64,000 bases of DNA from Pelomonas sp. CA6 (GCF_022549225.1 NZ_JAKZFD010000006.1:124001-188000), one strand, 5' to 3'. Positions 48,374 to 57,918 are shown, counted from the first letter of the stretch. The notes: generated from the sequence alone by a model not told the origin. Numbers and translations: made by a program.

Positions 48374-50374
48374 ATGCAAACAACAGTAACAGCGGGAATG
48401 AATCGAGCGTCTCTCGTGCGGAGCCCGGGTGTTCCGATGGCTTCGTGGGCCCTGACGGCCCTGGCCATTGCCGCCTGCTGGCCCTCAGAAGCGCAAGCTC
48501 TGGGCGCGGGGAGGGTGCAGACTCTGTCGGCGCTGGGGCAGCCGCTGAACCTGCTCTTGCCGGTGCAGCTGTCGGCCGGCGAATCGCTCAGCGCCGATTG
48601 CGTGCGCGCCGAGGTGCAGGTGGGCGAGACGCGCGTGGCGCCTCAAATGCTCAGCGTGCAGCTGGAAGGCGAAAGCGAAGAGCGCGTGCGCGCCATCCGC
48701 CTGCGCACCGCGTCGCCGATCGATGAGCCGCTGGTCCATGTGCAACTGGCGCTGGGCTGCCCGGCGCGCCTGACCCGCCAACTCACCGCGTTCATCGACC
48801 CGCCCGGCGGCGCCGGCCAGGAGCCCGAGGCCCAGGCCGAGGTGCGCGAGTTCTCGCCCGCGGTGCGTGCGGCGCTGGCCACCTCTCAGGCCAACCCCAA
48901 GACCTTGCTGGACCCGGCGCGCGAGGCCCCGGTGTCGGCGGGCACCTCCGTCGCCACCTCGTCTGGCGAAGGCTCGCCCGCGCGCCGTCCTGCAACCCGG
49001 CCGGCGGCCCGCACCGAGGCCGCCGCACCGGCGGTGCGCCGCAGCGCACCCAAGGCGGCGGCGCCCGCGCCAGCGCGTGAAAGCGCCAAGCTCTCGCTCG
49101 AGCAGCCGGAGGTGCTGCAGGAGCGCGCCGCGCTGATCGCCGCGGCGGCCAGCGCGACCGCCCTGGCCGAACAATCGCAACAGCAGCTGGCCACGATGGA
49201 GCGCCAGCTGGCGCGTTTGCAGGCCGACCAGGCCGCGGCGCAGAAGGCCATGCAGGCGCTGCGCAGCGAGCTGTCGGCCAATCGCGAGGTGCTGGCGCGC
49301 GGTGGCGACAACAGCCTGGTGGTGATCCTGCTGTCGGGCCTGTGCGTGGCGTTGGGCCTGTCCAGCTTCATGCTGTGGCGCAAGAGCCGCCTGCAGCGCG
49401 GCCAGTCGCCGTGGTGGGACAACGGGCAGAGGCCGACGCCCGCCGTCGCCGACGCCGATGCGCCGGCCAAGCCGGCCCGGCCCGCCGTCCGTTCCGCTGT
49501 TCGTCCGGTGCCCGCGCCGGTGGCGCCGGCTGCTGCGGTGCGCGCTCCGGCCGACGAGCAGACCATGGAGCTGCCCGGCCTGCTCGGCGACGCGACCGCG
49601 CTGCCGACCATGCCGTCCACCATGCCGCCGGATGCACCGCCGGCGCCCGTGCCGTTGCCGCACGAGGAGCCGGTGGGGTTGCAGCTGGTCGACACCACGC
49701 CCGCCGCGCTGCCGGCCGTGCTGCCACCGGCGGTCAACGCCGAGGTGAGCGTGGAGGAGTTGATCGACCTCGAACAGCAGGTCGATTTCTTCCTCGTGCT
49801 GGGCCAGGACGACGCGGCCATCGAACTGCTGTCCGACCGCCTGGGCCAGCGTGCCGAGGCCAGTGGCCTGCCCTATCTGCAGCTGCTGGAGCTGCACCAG
49901 GGCCGCGGCGACCGCGAGGCCTTCGAGCGCACCGCGGCGCGCTTCAGCAGCCGCTTTGGCGTGGCTGCGCCCGCCTGGAGCGCCGACCTCAACGGCAGCG
50001 AAGGCTTGGCCGCGCATCCGGACCTGGTGTCCATGCTGCAAGCGGTCTGGAGCGACAGCGCCGCCAGCATGGCGCTGCTGCAGCAGCTGCTGGCGCACAA
50101 GCGCGAAGGGGTGAAGGCGCTGGACCTGCCGTCCTACCGCGACCTGTTGATGTTGTACGCGGTGGCGCGGGACCGCTCCGAACACGAGGTGCGCGGTGAG
50201 GAGGTGGACCTCTTCCTGCCGCTGGACACCCAGCCGGGCCAGGACTTGATGGCCACCATGGTGTGGCAGGGGCCCGCGCCGGGCGCCGCGGCGGCGACGC
50301 CGACGGTGGACCTGGATCTGGACCTGTCGCTGGTCGAGCACGAACCGGTGCCGCCGCGCCAGCCCTTGCCCTGA
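48374..50374 (+). CDS. fimV: FimV/HubP-like polar/type IV pilus assembly protein
   Basis: Inner-membrane protein of up to 666 residues. A signal-like hydrophobic segment (ASWALTALAIAACWPSEAQA) precedes the FimV N-terminal domain (LGAGRVQTLSALGQPLNLLLPVQL, ADCVRAEVQVG). An Ala/Pro-rich region, a coiled coil (LAEQSQQQLATMERQLARLQ) and one membrane helix (VVILLSGLCVALGLSSFMLW) follow. The acidic cytoplasmic part has the TPR-like block VEELIDLEQQVDFFLVLGQDD. No LysM domain is seen, unlike Pseudomonas FimV. ATG 48398 is an alternative start that better fits a signal peptide. Confidence 0.8.
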   Translation: MQTTVTAGMNRASLVRSPGVPMASWALTALAIAACWPSEAQALGAGRVQTLSALGQPLNLLLPVQLSAGESLSADCVRAEVQVGETRVAPQMLSVQLEGESEERVRAIRLRTASPIDEPLVHVQLALGCPARLTRQLTAFIDPPGGAGQEPEAQAEVREFSPAVRAALATSQANPKTLLDPAREAPVSAGTSVATSSGEGSPARRPATRPAARTEAAAPAVRRSAPKAAAPAPARESAKLSLEQPEVLQERAALIAAAASATALAEQSQQQLATMERQLARLQADQAAAQKAMQALRSELSANREVLARGGDNSLVVILLSGLCVALGLSSFMLWRKSRLQRGQSPWWDNGQRPTPAVADADAPAKPARPAVRSAVRPVPAPVAPAAAVRAPADEQTMELPGLLGDATALPTMPSTMPPDAPPAPVPLPHEEPVGLQLVDTTPAALPAVLPPAVNAEVSVEELIDLEQQVDFFLVLGQDDAAIELLSDRLGQRAEASGLPYLQLLELHQGRGDREAFERTAARFSSRFGVAAPAWSADLNGSEGLAAHPDLVSMLQAVWSDSAASMALLQQLLAHKREGVKALDLPSYRDLLMLYAVARDRSEHEVRGEEVDLFLPLDTQPGQDLMATMVWQGPAPGAAAATPTVDLDLDLSLVEHEPVPPRQPLP

Positions 50375-50396
50375 GGCCGGGGCAGGCCGCGCGGAG

Positions 50397-51596
50397 TCAG
50401 AGCCGCTGCAGCAGCGCCAGCGCGCGGTCCAGGGTCTCGTCCTGCTTCGCGAAGCAGAAGCGCACCACGCGCGCGTCGCTGCCGCCGCTGTAGAAGGCCG
50501 ACAGCGGGATCGCGGCGACGCCGCGCTCCTGCGTCAGCCAGCGGCAAAAAGCCAGGTCATCCAGCCGCGCCAGCGCGGGCGCCAGCGCGCCATAGTCCAC
50601 GCACTGGAAGTAGCTGCCCTGGCAGGGCAGCAGGCGCAGCGGTGAGTCGGCCAGGCCGGCGCGGAAGCGGTCGCGCTTGCGCTGGTAGAAGGCTGGCAGA
50701 TCCAGGTAAGGGCGGGCGTCCTGCAGGTAGGCGGCCAGCCCGTGCTGCATGGGCGTGTTCACGGTGAACACGTTGTACTGGTGGACCTTGCGGAACTCGG
50801 CGCTCAGCGCGGCCGGCGCGGCCACATAGCCGACCTTCCAGCCGGTCACATGGAAGGTCTTGCCGAAGCTGGAGACCACCAGGCTGCGCGGCGCCAGCGC
50901 GGGGTGGCCGGCGACGCTCAGGTGGGGCTGGCCGTCGAACACCATGTGCTCATAGACCTCGTCGCTGATCACGAGGATGGGGCTGCCGTCCAGCAGCTCG
51001 GCCAGCCGGTCCAGGTCCTCGCGGCACCAGGTCGTGCCGCTGGGGTTGTGCGGGCTGTTGATCATCAGAGCCCGGGTGCGCGGACTCAGCGCCGCACGCA
51101 GGCGCTCGAAGTCGGGGCGGAAGCTCTGCGCGTCCAGCGGCACCGGCTTCATCACCGCGCCAGCCAGCGCGATGCTGGCGGCGTAGCTGTCGTAGGCCGG
51201 CTCCAGCACCACCACCTCGTCGCCGGGCTGGGTGATGGCCAGCAGCGCCGTCAGCAGGGCCTGGGTGGCGCCGGCGGTGACGGTGATCTCGCGGTCGGCG
51301 TCGTAGTGGTGGCCATGCAGGGCCGCGATCTTGGCGGCGATGGCCTGGCGCAGCGCCGGCACGCCGGGCATGGGCGGGTACTGGTTGTGGCCGGCGCGCA
51401 TGGCCTCGTGTACGGCCTCGACCAGCGCGGGGTCGCAGCCGAAGTCAGGGAAGCCCTGGCCCAGGTTCACGGCCTCGTGCTGCTGGGCCAGCGCGGACAT
51501 CACGCTGAAGATGGTCGTGCCCACGCCGGGCAGGCGGCTGGGCGGGGCCGGGAGGGCGGCGGTGGCAGGGGCGGTGACGGGACGGTCCTCGAGCAT
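50397..51596 (-). CDS. PLP-dependent aminotransferase, methionine aminotransferase-like
   Basis: Class I/II fold-type I aminotransferase of 399 residues. NLGQGFPDFGCDPALVEAVH, the NSPHNPSGT substrate loop, VISDEVYEHMVFDG and the Schiff-base lysine in SSFGKTFHVTGWKVGY (about 245) are visible. The order and GQGFPDF motif resemble YbdL/kynurenine-type aminotransferases, which use methionine or aromatic amino acids. It follows cysB by about 20 nt on the same strand, which would fit a sulfur amino acid role, but this is inference. Confidence 0.87.
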   Translation of the reverse strand: MLEDRPVTAPATAALPAPPSRLPGVGTTIFSVMSALAQQHEAVNLGQGFPDFGCDPALVEAVHEAMRAGHNQYPPMPGVPALRQAIAAKIAALHGHHYDADREITVTAGATQALLTALLAITQPGDEVVVLEPAYDSYAASIALAGAVMKPVPLDAQSFRPDFERLRAALSPRTRALMINSPHNPSGTTWCREDLDRLAELLDGSPILVISDEVYEHMVFDGQPHLSVAGHPALAPRSLVVSSFGKTFHVTGWKVGYVAAPAALSAEFRKVHQYNVFTVNTPMQHGLAAYLQDARPYLDLPAFYQRKRDRFRAGLADSPLRLLPCQGSYFQCVDYGALAPALARLDDLAFCRWLTQERGVAAIPLSAFYSGGSDARVVRFCFAKQDETLDRALALLQRL

Positions 51597-51615
51597 GGTC
51601 GGGTGGCGGGTCGGG

Positions 51616-52560
51616 TCAGAGGTCGTAGTCGCTGGCCTCGCCGCTCATCGCGCGCTGCAGCAGCGCGCGGTCCAGGCGGTCGGAGAGCAGCTCGGCGAAG
51701 GCATAGACGTAGTTGCGCAGATAGGCGCCGCGCTTGAAGGCGATGCGGGCCAGGTTCTGCCCGAACAGATGGCCCAGCGGGCGCGAGACCAGCTCGCCGC
51801 CGGGCGCGTCCTCGCGCACCGCCATCTCGGCGACGATGCCCACGCCCAGGCCCAGCCGGACATAGGTCTTGATCACGTCGGAGTCGATCGCCTCGAGGAT
51901 GATGTTGGGCTTGAGCTGGCGCTGCGCGAAGGCGCGGTCGATGCGTGTGCGGCCGGTGAAGCTGGGGTGGTAGGAGATCAGCGGTTCGGCGGCCAGCTGT
52001 TCCAGCGTCACATGGTCCACCTGGGCGAGCGCGTGTTCGCGCGGCATCACCAGCATGTGCTGCCATTCATAGCAGGGCAGGGTGACCAGCTCCTCGAACT
52101 GGCTGAGCGATTCGGTGGCCAGGCCCAGGTCGGCGCTTTCGTCGATCAGCATGCGCGCCACCTGGTCGGGGCTGCCCTGGTGCAGGCTGATGTTGACCTG
52201 CGGATGCAGGCGGCGCAGCTGGGCCACCGGGCCGGGCAGCACGTAGCGCGCCTGGGTGTGGGTGGTGGCGATGGACAGGGTGCCGACGTCCTGCTTGGAG
52301 TATTCCTCGCCGATGCGCTTGAGGTTGCCGACCTCGCGCATGATGATCTCGATGGACTTCAGCACCTCGCGTCCCGGTTCGGTGATCGCGCGCAGGCGTT
52401 TGCCGTGGCGGGAGAAGATGTCCACGCCCAGCTCTTCCTCCAGCTCCAGGATGGCCTTGGAGACGCCCGGCTGCGAGGTGAACAAGGCCTTCGCGGTTTC
52501 GGTGAGGTTGAGGTTGCGGCGCGCCGCCTCCTGCACGAAGCGGAACTGGTGGAGATTCAT
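51616..52560 (-). CDS. cysB: LysR-family regulator CysB (sulfur assimilation)
   Basis: LysR-type activator of 314 residues. N-terminal winged helix-turn-helix MNLHQFRFVQEAARRNLNLT then ETAKALFTSQPGVSKAILEL is the CysB/Cbl signature, and the effector domain has TTHTQARYVLPGPVAQLRR. In related bacteria it senses N-acetylserine/sulfate and activates cysteine genes. ATG 52560 overlaps the cbiX stop by 4 nt (ATGA), so cbiX and cysB are cotranscribed. Confidence 0.93.
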   Translation of the reverse strand: MNLHQFRFVQEAARRNLNLTETAKALFTSQPGVSKAILELEEELGVDIFSRHGKRLRAITEPGREVLKSIEIIMREVGNLKRIGEEYSKQDVGTLSIATTHTQARYVLPGPVAQLRRLHPQVNISLHQGSPDQVARMLIDESADLGLATESLSQFEELVTLPCYEWQHMLVMPREHALAQVDHVTLEQLAAEPLISYHPSFTGRTRIDRAFAQRQLKPNIILEAIDSDVIKTYVRLGLGVGIVAEMAVREDAPGGELVSRPLGHLFGQNLARIAFKRGAYLRNYVYAFAELLSDRLDRALLQRAMSGEASDYDL

Positions 52561-52952
52561 CGGCTCGGGCTCCCGGCGGCCGGCGCCGCGCTGATCAGGT
52601 CCTGCACCGCGGCGGCCATCGCGTCGATCACGCGCGCCTGCTCGCCGATCGCGTCATGCAGCAGCCATTGCACCTGCGGATGGCGCTCGGCGAGTTCCTG
52701 CACGCGCGGCGGCAGGTCGCGCCGCACATGGCCGCTGGCACCCAGGAACATGGGCAGGATGTGCACGCGCGTGCAGCCCTGTGTCAGCAGCGCCTGCGCG
52801 GCGGTGGCGAGGTCCGGCTGCATCAGTTCGAGGTAGGCCAAGGCCAGCGGGCGCTCCGGATGGGCGGCGCGCAGCCGCGCGGCGATGGCCTCGAAGGGGC
52901 GCGCCCAGTCCGGGTTGCGCGCGCCATGGGCAAAAAGAATCAGTCCGTCCAT
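52557..52952 (-). CDS. cbiX: Short sirohydrochlorin chelatase (CbiX type)
   Basis: Small class II chelatase of 131 residues inserting a divalent metal (iron for siroheme, or cobalt) into sirohydrochlorin. Active-site H9 lies in LILFAHGARNP, and ILPMFLGASGHVRRDLP is the second family motif. One domain only, so it likely works as a homodimer. Translational coupling to cysB suggests the siroheme branch needed by sulfite reductase. It begins 9 nt after the end of lptG. Confidence 0.9.
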   Translation of the reverse strand: MDGLILFAHGARNPDWARPFEAIAARLRAAHPERPLALAYLELMQPDLATAAQALLTQGCTRVHILPMFLGASGHVRRDLPPRVQELAERHPQVQWLLHDAIGEQARVIDAMAAAVQDLISAAPAAGSPSR

Positions 52953-52961
52953 GCTTGTCCC

Positions 52962-54125
52962 TCAGCGGTAGCGCACCAGCCAGGTGAAGGCGCCCATCGC
53001 CAGCCCCAGGTAGAGCAGGCTGGGCGCGGCCGCGACGGCCCAGGGCGTCCAGCCGCGCAGGATGCCCAGGTGTCCGGCGAGGTTGTTCAGCAGCACGAAG
53101 GAGATGCCCAGCATGATGCCGCCGAAGACCTTGTAGCTGATGCCGCCGGAGCGGAAGTGCAGGTAGGCAAAGGGCAGGGCCAGCGACAGCATCACCATGC
53201 AGGCGAAGGGATAGAGGGCCTTGCGCCAGAACTCGATCTCGTGCTGCTGCGCCGACTGCTCCTGGCTGGAGAGATGGCGGGTGTAGCGGTAGAGCTCCAG
53301 CGTCGACATGTTCCAGGCCGGCAGCAGCGCCGCCGAAACCACGCCCGCGCCGAGCCGGCTCTGCCAGACATGCTGCGGCAGCTGGTGCTGGCGCACCAGC
53401 GGCAGGCTGCCATCGGCCATGGGCTGCGGGGCCTGGCCCGCGGTCTGCAGCGCCGCGGACATGGGCGTGTGCTGCGCCGTCCATTCGGTCAGCTGCACGC
53501 CTTCCAGCGCCCAGCGGCCGCCGGCGTCCACGCGCGCCCGCTGAGCGGTGGTGCGCGTGAGCATGGCGCCGCGCTCGTCGAACTCGTAGATCAGCACGTC
53601 TTCCAGCACGCCGGAGGCCTTGGCCTTGCCCACGCGCACGGCGTAGCTGAACTCGCCGTCGGGCGTGCCCACGCGGTCCTTCAGCCAGGCGCCGGCGTCG
53701 GCGGTCACGCCGCCGGTGGCGCGCGCCTTCACGTCCAGTGCCATGCGGTCGGTCCAGGGGGCCACATAGTCGCCGACCACGAAGGCCAGCACGCCGAAGC
53801 CCAGCGCCAGGCTGCTCAGCAGCCCCAGCGCCCGCCCCGGGCCCAGGCCGCCGGTGCGCAGGATGGTGTACTCGCTGGACTGCGCCAGCCGCGCCAGGCT
53901 GAAGATGCTGCCGATCAGCACGGCGATGGGCAGCAGCTCGTAGAAGTGCCCGGGCAGCTTGAGCGCCGTCATCAGCGCCGCCGCGCCAGCACCGGCGCCC
54001 GAACGCGTGAAGCGCTCCAGATCGTCGATGAAGTCCAGGAAGAAGAACAGCGCGAGAAAGCCCAGCATCACGAGGGTGACCGAGCCCAGGATCTCGCGGT
54101 AGAGCAGCCGGCGGACGGTTCTCAT
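52962..54125 (-). CDS. lptG: LPS export ABC transporter permease LptG
   Basis: Permease of the LptB2FG complex extracting lipopolysaccharide from the inner membrane. It has 387 residues with membrane segments at both ends (ILGSVTLVMLGFLALFFFLDF near the start, PFACMVMLSLALPFAYLHF and LGLAMGAFTWLVRYR near the end) and a periplasmic jellyroll domain between. The YjgQ-type motif SGGISYKVFGGIMLGISFVL is present. ATG 54125 overlaps the lptF stop by 4 nt. Confidence 0.94.
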   Translation of the reverse strand: MRTVRRLLYREILGSVTLVMLGFLALFFFLDFIDDLERFTRSGAGAGAAALMTALKLPGHFYELLPIAVLIGSIFSLARLAQSSEYTILRTGGLGPGRALGLLSSLALGFGVLAFVVGDYVAPWTDRMALDVKARATGGVTADAGAWLKDRVGTPDGEFSYAVRVGKAKASGVLEDVLIYEFDERGAMLTRTTAQRARVDAGGRWALEGVQLTEWTAQHTPMSAALQTAGQAPQPMADGSLPLVRQHQLPQHVWQSRLGAGVVSAALLPAWNMSTLELYRYTRHLSSQEQSAQQHEIEFWRKALYPFACMVMLSLALPFAYLHFRSGGISYKVFGGIMLGISFVLLNNLAGHLGILRGWTPWAVAAAPSLLYLGLAMGAFTWLVRYR

Positions 54126-55252
54126 GCGCGGCTCCCGGCGACGTCGCGGGCGCGCGGCGCCGGGCTGGCGCTGCGGACGGCACGCAGGCGCAGCGCATTG
54201 CCATGGTCGCGCCACCACAGCAGCGTCAGCGCCACCATCAGCACGCCGCCGTGCAGCAGCAACAGGCAGGGCAGCAGTGCGATGCGGTCGCTCGCGACCC
54301 AGCGCTGGCTGAGGTTGATCAGGTTGAAGTAGATCGCGAAGGACAGCAGCGCGAACAGCAGGCCCCAGTTGCTCGCGCGGCGCGGATTGGTCGCCGAGAT
54401 GCCGATGCCCAGCAGCACCAGGTTCACGCAGCCCAGCGCGATGCCCAGCCGCCAGGCCATCTCGCCGTCATTGGCCGGGCCGCGCTGGCTCAGCAATTCC
54501 AGCGTGGGCAGGGTCTTGGGGTTACGGCTGTTGTCGCTGCGCATGACCTGGTCGTCCACCACCACCTGGTAGCGCTCGAAGCGGGCCACGGTCTTGTCGC
54601 CGGTCTTCTGGTCGACGTCGTTGCGCTGGCCATGCTCCAGCACCAGGTGGCGCTGGCCGTCCTTGAACTCCAGGAAGCCGCGCGAGGCCGTGGTGACCGA
54701 CTCGCCCTGGCGGGTGCCGCTCATGATGAAGACGTTGCGCGCCATCTGCTCGTTGCTCGGATCGCGTTCGATGAAGAAGACCCGCGAGCCGTCGGCCGAG
54801 GTCTGGAACTGCCCCGGCGCGACGCGCGAGAAATCGCCGCGCTGCTCGAACTGCTCGCGCAGCTGCGCGCTGTTCTCGTTGCCCCAGGGCCAGACCACCA
54901 GCATCAGGCCCAGCACGACCAGCAGCACCGGCCAGGCCATGCGCAGCACCGGGCGCACGAAGCGCGCCAGGCCCATGCCGCTGGCGAACCAGATGGTCAT
55001 CTCGGAGTCCTTGTACATGCGCCCCAGCGTGCTCACCACGGCGATGAACAGCGACAGGCTCAGCATGGTGGCCAGGTGCGGCAGCGCGGTATAGCCCAGG
55101 AACAGCAGCACATGCTGGGGCGCGACGCTGCCCTTGGCGGCCAGGCCCAGGGAGCGGATCAGCATCATGGTCAGCACGATGGTGAGGATCACGACGAAGC
55201 TGACCCCGAAGCTGCGTGCCAACTCCTTGCGCAGGGTGGAATCGAATAACAT
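54122..55252 (-). CDS. lptF: LPS export ABC transporter permease LptF
   Basis: Partner permease of LptG, 376 residues. The N-terminal FDSTLRKELARSFGVSFVVI, the first helix VVILTIVLTMMLIRSLGLA and the coupling region GRMYKDSEMTIWFASGMG are typical. A periplasmic domain precedes C-terminal helices (GIALGCVNLVLLGIGISATNPRR). It is divergent from pepA with a 28-bp gap, an arrangement also found in E. coli. A -10-like TAAAGT lies 6 nt before ATG 55252. Confidence 0.94.
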   Translation of the reverse strand: MLFDSTLRKELARSFGVSFVVILTIVLTMMLIRSLGLAAKGSVAPQHVLLFLGYTALPHLATMLSLSLFIAVVSTLGRMYKDSEMTIWFASGMGLARFVRPVLRMAWPVLLVVLGLMLVVWPWGNENSAQLREQFEQRGDFSRVAPGQFQTSADGSRVFFIERDPSNEQMARNVFIMSGTRQGESVTTASRGFLEFKDGQRHLVLEHGQRNDVDQKTGDKTVARFERYQVVVDDQVMRSDNSRNPKTLPTLELLSQRGPANDGEMAWRLGIALGCVNLVLLGIGISATNPRRASNWGLLFALLSFAIYFNLINLSQRWVASDRIALLPCLLLLHGGVLMVALTLLWWRDHGNALRLRAVRSASPAPRARDVAGSRA

Positions 55253-55280
55253 GCGGGCACTTTATCTACTTCTCGATATT
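55253..55280. promoter_or_regulatory. 28-bp divergent lptF/pepA gap with candidate lptF -10
   Basis: On the minus strand TAAAGT (55264-55259) is followed by GCCCGC and the lptF ATG, the same hexamer-GCCCGC-ATG layout as surE. For pepA the plus-strand TCTACT (55265-55270) is the nearest weak -10, leaving about 10 nt to the ATG and no ribosome site. Both transcripts must have little or no leader if promoted here. Confidence 0.4.
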
Positions 55281-56744
55281 ATGGACTTCCGTTCTCAGTC
55301 GGCCGCCCTGGATGGGCTGGCGACCCAGGCTGCCGATGCGCTGGTGCTGGTGATTGCGGGTCAGGTCTTGCCCCAGGGGCTGGACAGCGCCGCGGCCGCA
55401 TTGATCAAGGATGCGATCAAGCTGGGCGATTTCGAGTTGAAGGCCGGCCAGTGCCTGTCCCTGCTGCGCCCCGCGGGCTTCAAGGCCCAGCGTCTGGTGC
55501 TGGTCGCCGCCGGTGCGGCGACGACCAAGGCCGCGAAGGCCGCCGTCGCGGCGGGCCTGGGCCAGCTCAAGGGCAAGGGCGCCGCGCATGCCGCGATCGC
55601 GTTCGCCGGCTTCGCGGCCGAGCAGACCGAGGCGCTGGCCGAGCACGCCGTGCTGGCCGCCGCCGACGCGGTCTACGTCTACCGCCACACCAAGCCCAGC
55701 GCCCCGGCGCCGGGCAAGCTGGCCAAGATCACGCTGCTGGCCGACAAGGACCAGGCCAAGGCCGTCAAGGCCGGCCTGACGCGCGGCCAGGCCATCGCCG
55801 CCGGCATCGAGCTGGCGCGCGAATGCGCCAACCGCCCCGGCAACTACGCCACCCCCAGCTTCCTGGCCGACCAGGTGCGCGGCCTGGGCCGCAGCCACGG
55901 ACTGAAGGTCGAGGTGCTGGACCAGAAGGCCATCGCCAAGCTGGGCATGGGCTCCTTCCTGGCCGTGGCCCAGGGGTCGGACGAGCCGCCGCGCTTCATC
56001 GTCGCGCGCTATGAAGGCGCGCCCAAGACCCAGGCGCCGGTGGTGCTGGTGGGCAAGGGCATCACCTTCGACTCGGGCGGCATCTCGCTGAAGCCTGGCG
56101 CGGAGATGGACGAAATGAAGTTCGACATGGGCGGTGCCGCCAGCGTGCTGGGTACGCTGCGCGCCGTCGCCGAGCTCAAGCCCAAGATCAACCTGGTGGT
56201 CATCATCGCCGCCTGCGAGAACATGCCCAGCGGCCGCGCGCTGAAGCCGGGCGACGTGATCACGTCCATGTCGGGCCAGACCATCGAGGTGCTGAACACC
56301 GACGCCGAAGGCCGCCTGATCCTGTGCGACGCGCTGACCTATGCCGAGCGCTTCAAGCCCAAGGCCGTGGTGGACGTCGCGACGCTGACCGGCGCCTGCG
56401 TGATCGCGCTGGGCGGCGTGCGCAGCGGCATGTATGCCAGCGACGACGAACTGGCCCAGTCGCTCAGCAGCGCCGGCGATGCCGCGCTGGATCCGTGCTG
56501 GCGCATGCCGCTGGATGACGAGTACGAGGAGGGGCTGAAGAGCAACTTCGCCGACGTCGCCAACGTGGGCTCGCGCGCCGGCGGCTCCATCACCGCCGCG
56601 ATGTTCCTGAAGCGCTTCGCCACGCAGTACCGCTGGGGCCACCTGGACATCGCCGGCACCGCCTGGAAGGGCGGCGCGGCCAAGGGTGGCACCGGCCGTC
56701 CGGTCGGGCTGCTGACGCACTTCGTGCTGTCGCAGGCCCGCTGA
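55281..56744 (+). CDS. pepA: Leucyl aminopeptidase (M17)
   Basis: Cytosolic dizinc aminopeptidase, 487 residues, also a DNA-binding protein in E. coli. The N-terminal macrodomain-like part is followed by the catalytic domain with VGKGITFDSGGISLKPG (Lys and Asp ligands), KFDMGGAASVLGTLRA and signature NTDAEGRLILCDAL near 335-345. ATG 55281 is preferred; ATG 55251 is in frame but overlaps the lptF start. It leads into holC 26 nt downstream. Confidence 0.96.
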   Translation: MDFRSQSAALDGLATQAADALVLVIAGQVLPQGLDSAAAALIKDAIKLGDFELKAGQCLSLLRPAGFKAQRLVLVAAGAATTKAAKAAVAAGLGQLKGKGAAHAAIAFAGFAAEQTEALAEHAVLAAADAVYVYRHTKPSAPAPGKLAKITLLADKDQAKAVKAGLTRGQAIAAGIELARECANRPGNYATPSFLADQVRGLGRSHGLKVEVLDQKAIAKLGMGSFLAVAQGSDEPPRFIVARYEGAPKTQAPVVLVGKGITFDSGGISLKPGAEMDEMKFDMGGAASVLGTLRAVAELKPKINLVVIIAACENMPSGRALKPGDVITSMSGQTIEVLNTDAEGRLILCDALTYAERFKPKAVVDVATLTGACVIALGGVRSGMYASDDELAQSLSSAGDAALDPCWRMPLDDEYEEGLKSNFADVANVGSRAGGSITAAMFLKRFATQYRWGHLDIAGTAWKGGAAKGGTGRPVGLLTHFVLSQAR

Positions 56745-56769
56745 CGCGGATCGGGCAGGGGGGCAGGTC

Positions 56770-57237
56770 TTGACCGAGGTCAGCTTCTACACCGGCGTGC
56801 CGGACCGCCTGCCCTATCTGTGCCGCCTGCTGCGCAAGGCGGCACAGGCGGGGGTGAACACCGGCGTCTGCGGCCCCGCACGGCTGCTGGATCGCCTGGA
56901 CCAGGCGCTGTGGACCTTCGAGTCCACCGGCTTCCTGCCCCATGTGCGCGTGGGCGCGCGCGGCGTCAGTGACTTCCAGCTGCGCCGCACGCCCATCGTG
57001 CTGGCCGAGCGTCCGCTGGACCTGCCGCACCGCCAGGCGCTGCTGAACCTGGAGGCCTCGATTCCCGAAGGCTTCGAGGGCTTCGAGCGCGTGCTGGAGG
57101 TGGTGTCGCAGGACGAGGAACAGATGCGCGCCGGCCGCGATCGCTTCCGCCGCTACAAGCAGCTGGGGTACGAGGTGCGCCACCATGTGATCACGCCGGA
57201 CCGGTCCGCCGGAGCCCGGACGGGAGGGGATGCGTGA
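56770..57237 (+). CDS. holC: DNA polymerase III chi subunit
   Basis: Clamp-loader accessory protein contacting SSB, 155 residues. TEVSFYTGVPDRLPYLCRLL and FLPHVRVGARGVSDFQLRRTPIVLAE match HolC; the C-terminal QDEEQMRAGRDRFRRYKQLGY is also conserved. The start is TTG 56770 (no ATG in a suitable place). pepA-holC neighbourhood is conserved from enterics to Burkholderiales. Its TGA overlaps the next GTG. Confidence 0.93.
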   Translation: MTEVSFYTGVPDRLPYLCRLLRKAAQAGVNTGVCGPARLLDRLDQALWTFESTGFLPHVRVGARGVSDFQLRRTPIVLAERPLDLPHRQALLNLEASIPEGFEGFERVLEVVSQDEEQMRAGRDRFRRYKQLGYEVRHHVITPDRSAGARTGGDA

Positions 57238-57623
57238 ACGCGCCTGCGCCGCACCGTCATGTGCCCACGCTGACCGAGGTGCTGGACCTGGCGCCGACGC
57301 CGGAATTCGAGCTGCTGCTGCCCGAGGGGAGCGCGCCGGCCGCGCCGGCCGATGCGCCCGCACCGGCTTTCGCGGCCGAGCCGGAGCCCGTGGCCGACGC
57401 GCCGCTGCCACGTCCCGATGCGGACCCGCTGCCACGTCCTGACGCGGCCCTGCCGCCGCTTCCTACCGAACTGCGTGCCATGCTGGAAGATCAGCTGCGC
57501 CGCACCCTGACCGATCTGGTCGCCCGGCACCTGGAGGAATGGGTGCAGGGGGCGGCCGATGCGCTGCTGCCCGAGCTGGAGCGGCGCCTGCACCTCGCGG
57601 CGCGCAACGCGCCGCGCGACTGA
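57234..57623 (+). CDS. Small acidic/Pro-rich protein coupled to holC, function unknown
   Basis: A 129-residue protein whose GTG start overlaps the holC stop (GTGA), so it is translated by coupling. The first 75 residues are Ala/Pro/Glu rich with a small internal repeat (LPRPDADPLPRPDAALP). The last 50 form a likely amphipathic helix (MLEDQLRRTLTDLVARHLEE, ADALLPELERRLH). I recall short proteins of this kind (DUF2486-like) after holC in Burkholderia, but the match is weak. It may modulate the clamp loader; that is only inference from position. Confidence 0.65.
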   Translation: MNAPAPHRHVPTLTEVLDLAPTPEFELLLPEGSAPAAPADAPAPAFAAEPEPVADAPLPRPDADPLPRPDAALPPLPTELRAMLEDQLRRTLTDLVARHLEEWVQGAADALLPELERRLHLAARNAPRD

Positions 57624-57918
57624 TCGGGCGAGCGACCGGGCTGCCCCGCGCGGCCCTCTCTCGTTGCCGCCGGATCGCCCGCCGTCCTATCGTTCGTTCT
57701 CTGATCATCTCCCGCGCATCGAGCCGGGCCTCGGTAGCCCAGGCCAGAGGGGCCGTCGCCCCGGGTTTGTCCGGGTGGTCGACAGGCGACACAACGGCGG
57801 TCGGGGTCCAGGTTGACCAAGATTTCCCCATGGAAAGCGACCCGGGCTTGGGGTATGTTTGTGCGCGTTGAGAACTCAACAATCTGCTGCACCTTTTCTC
57901 CCTATTCGGAGGTCATTC

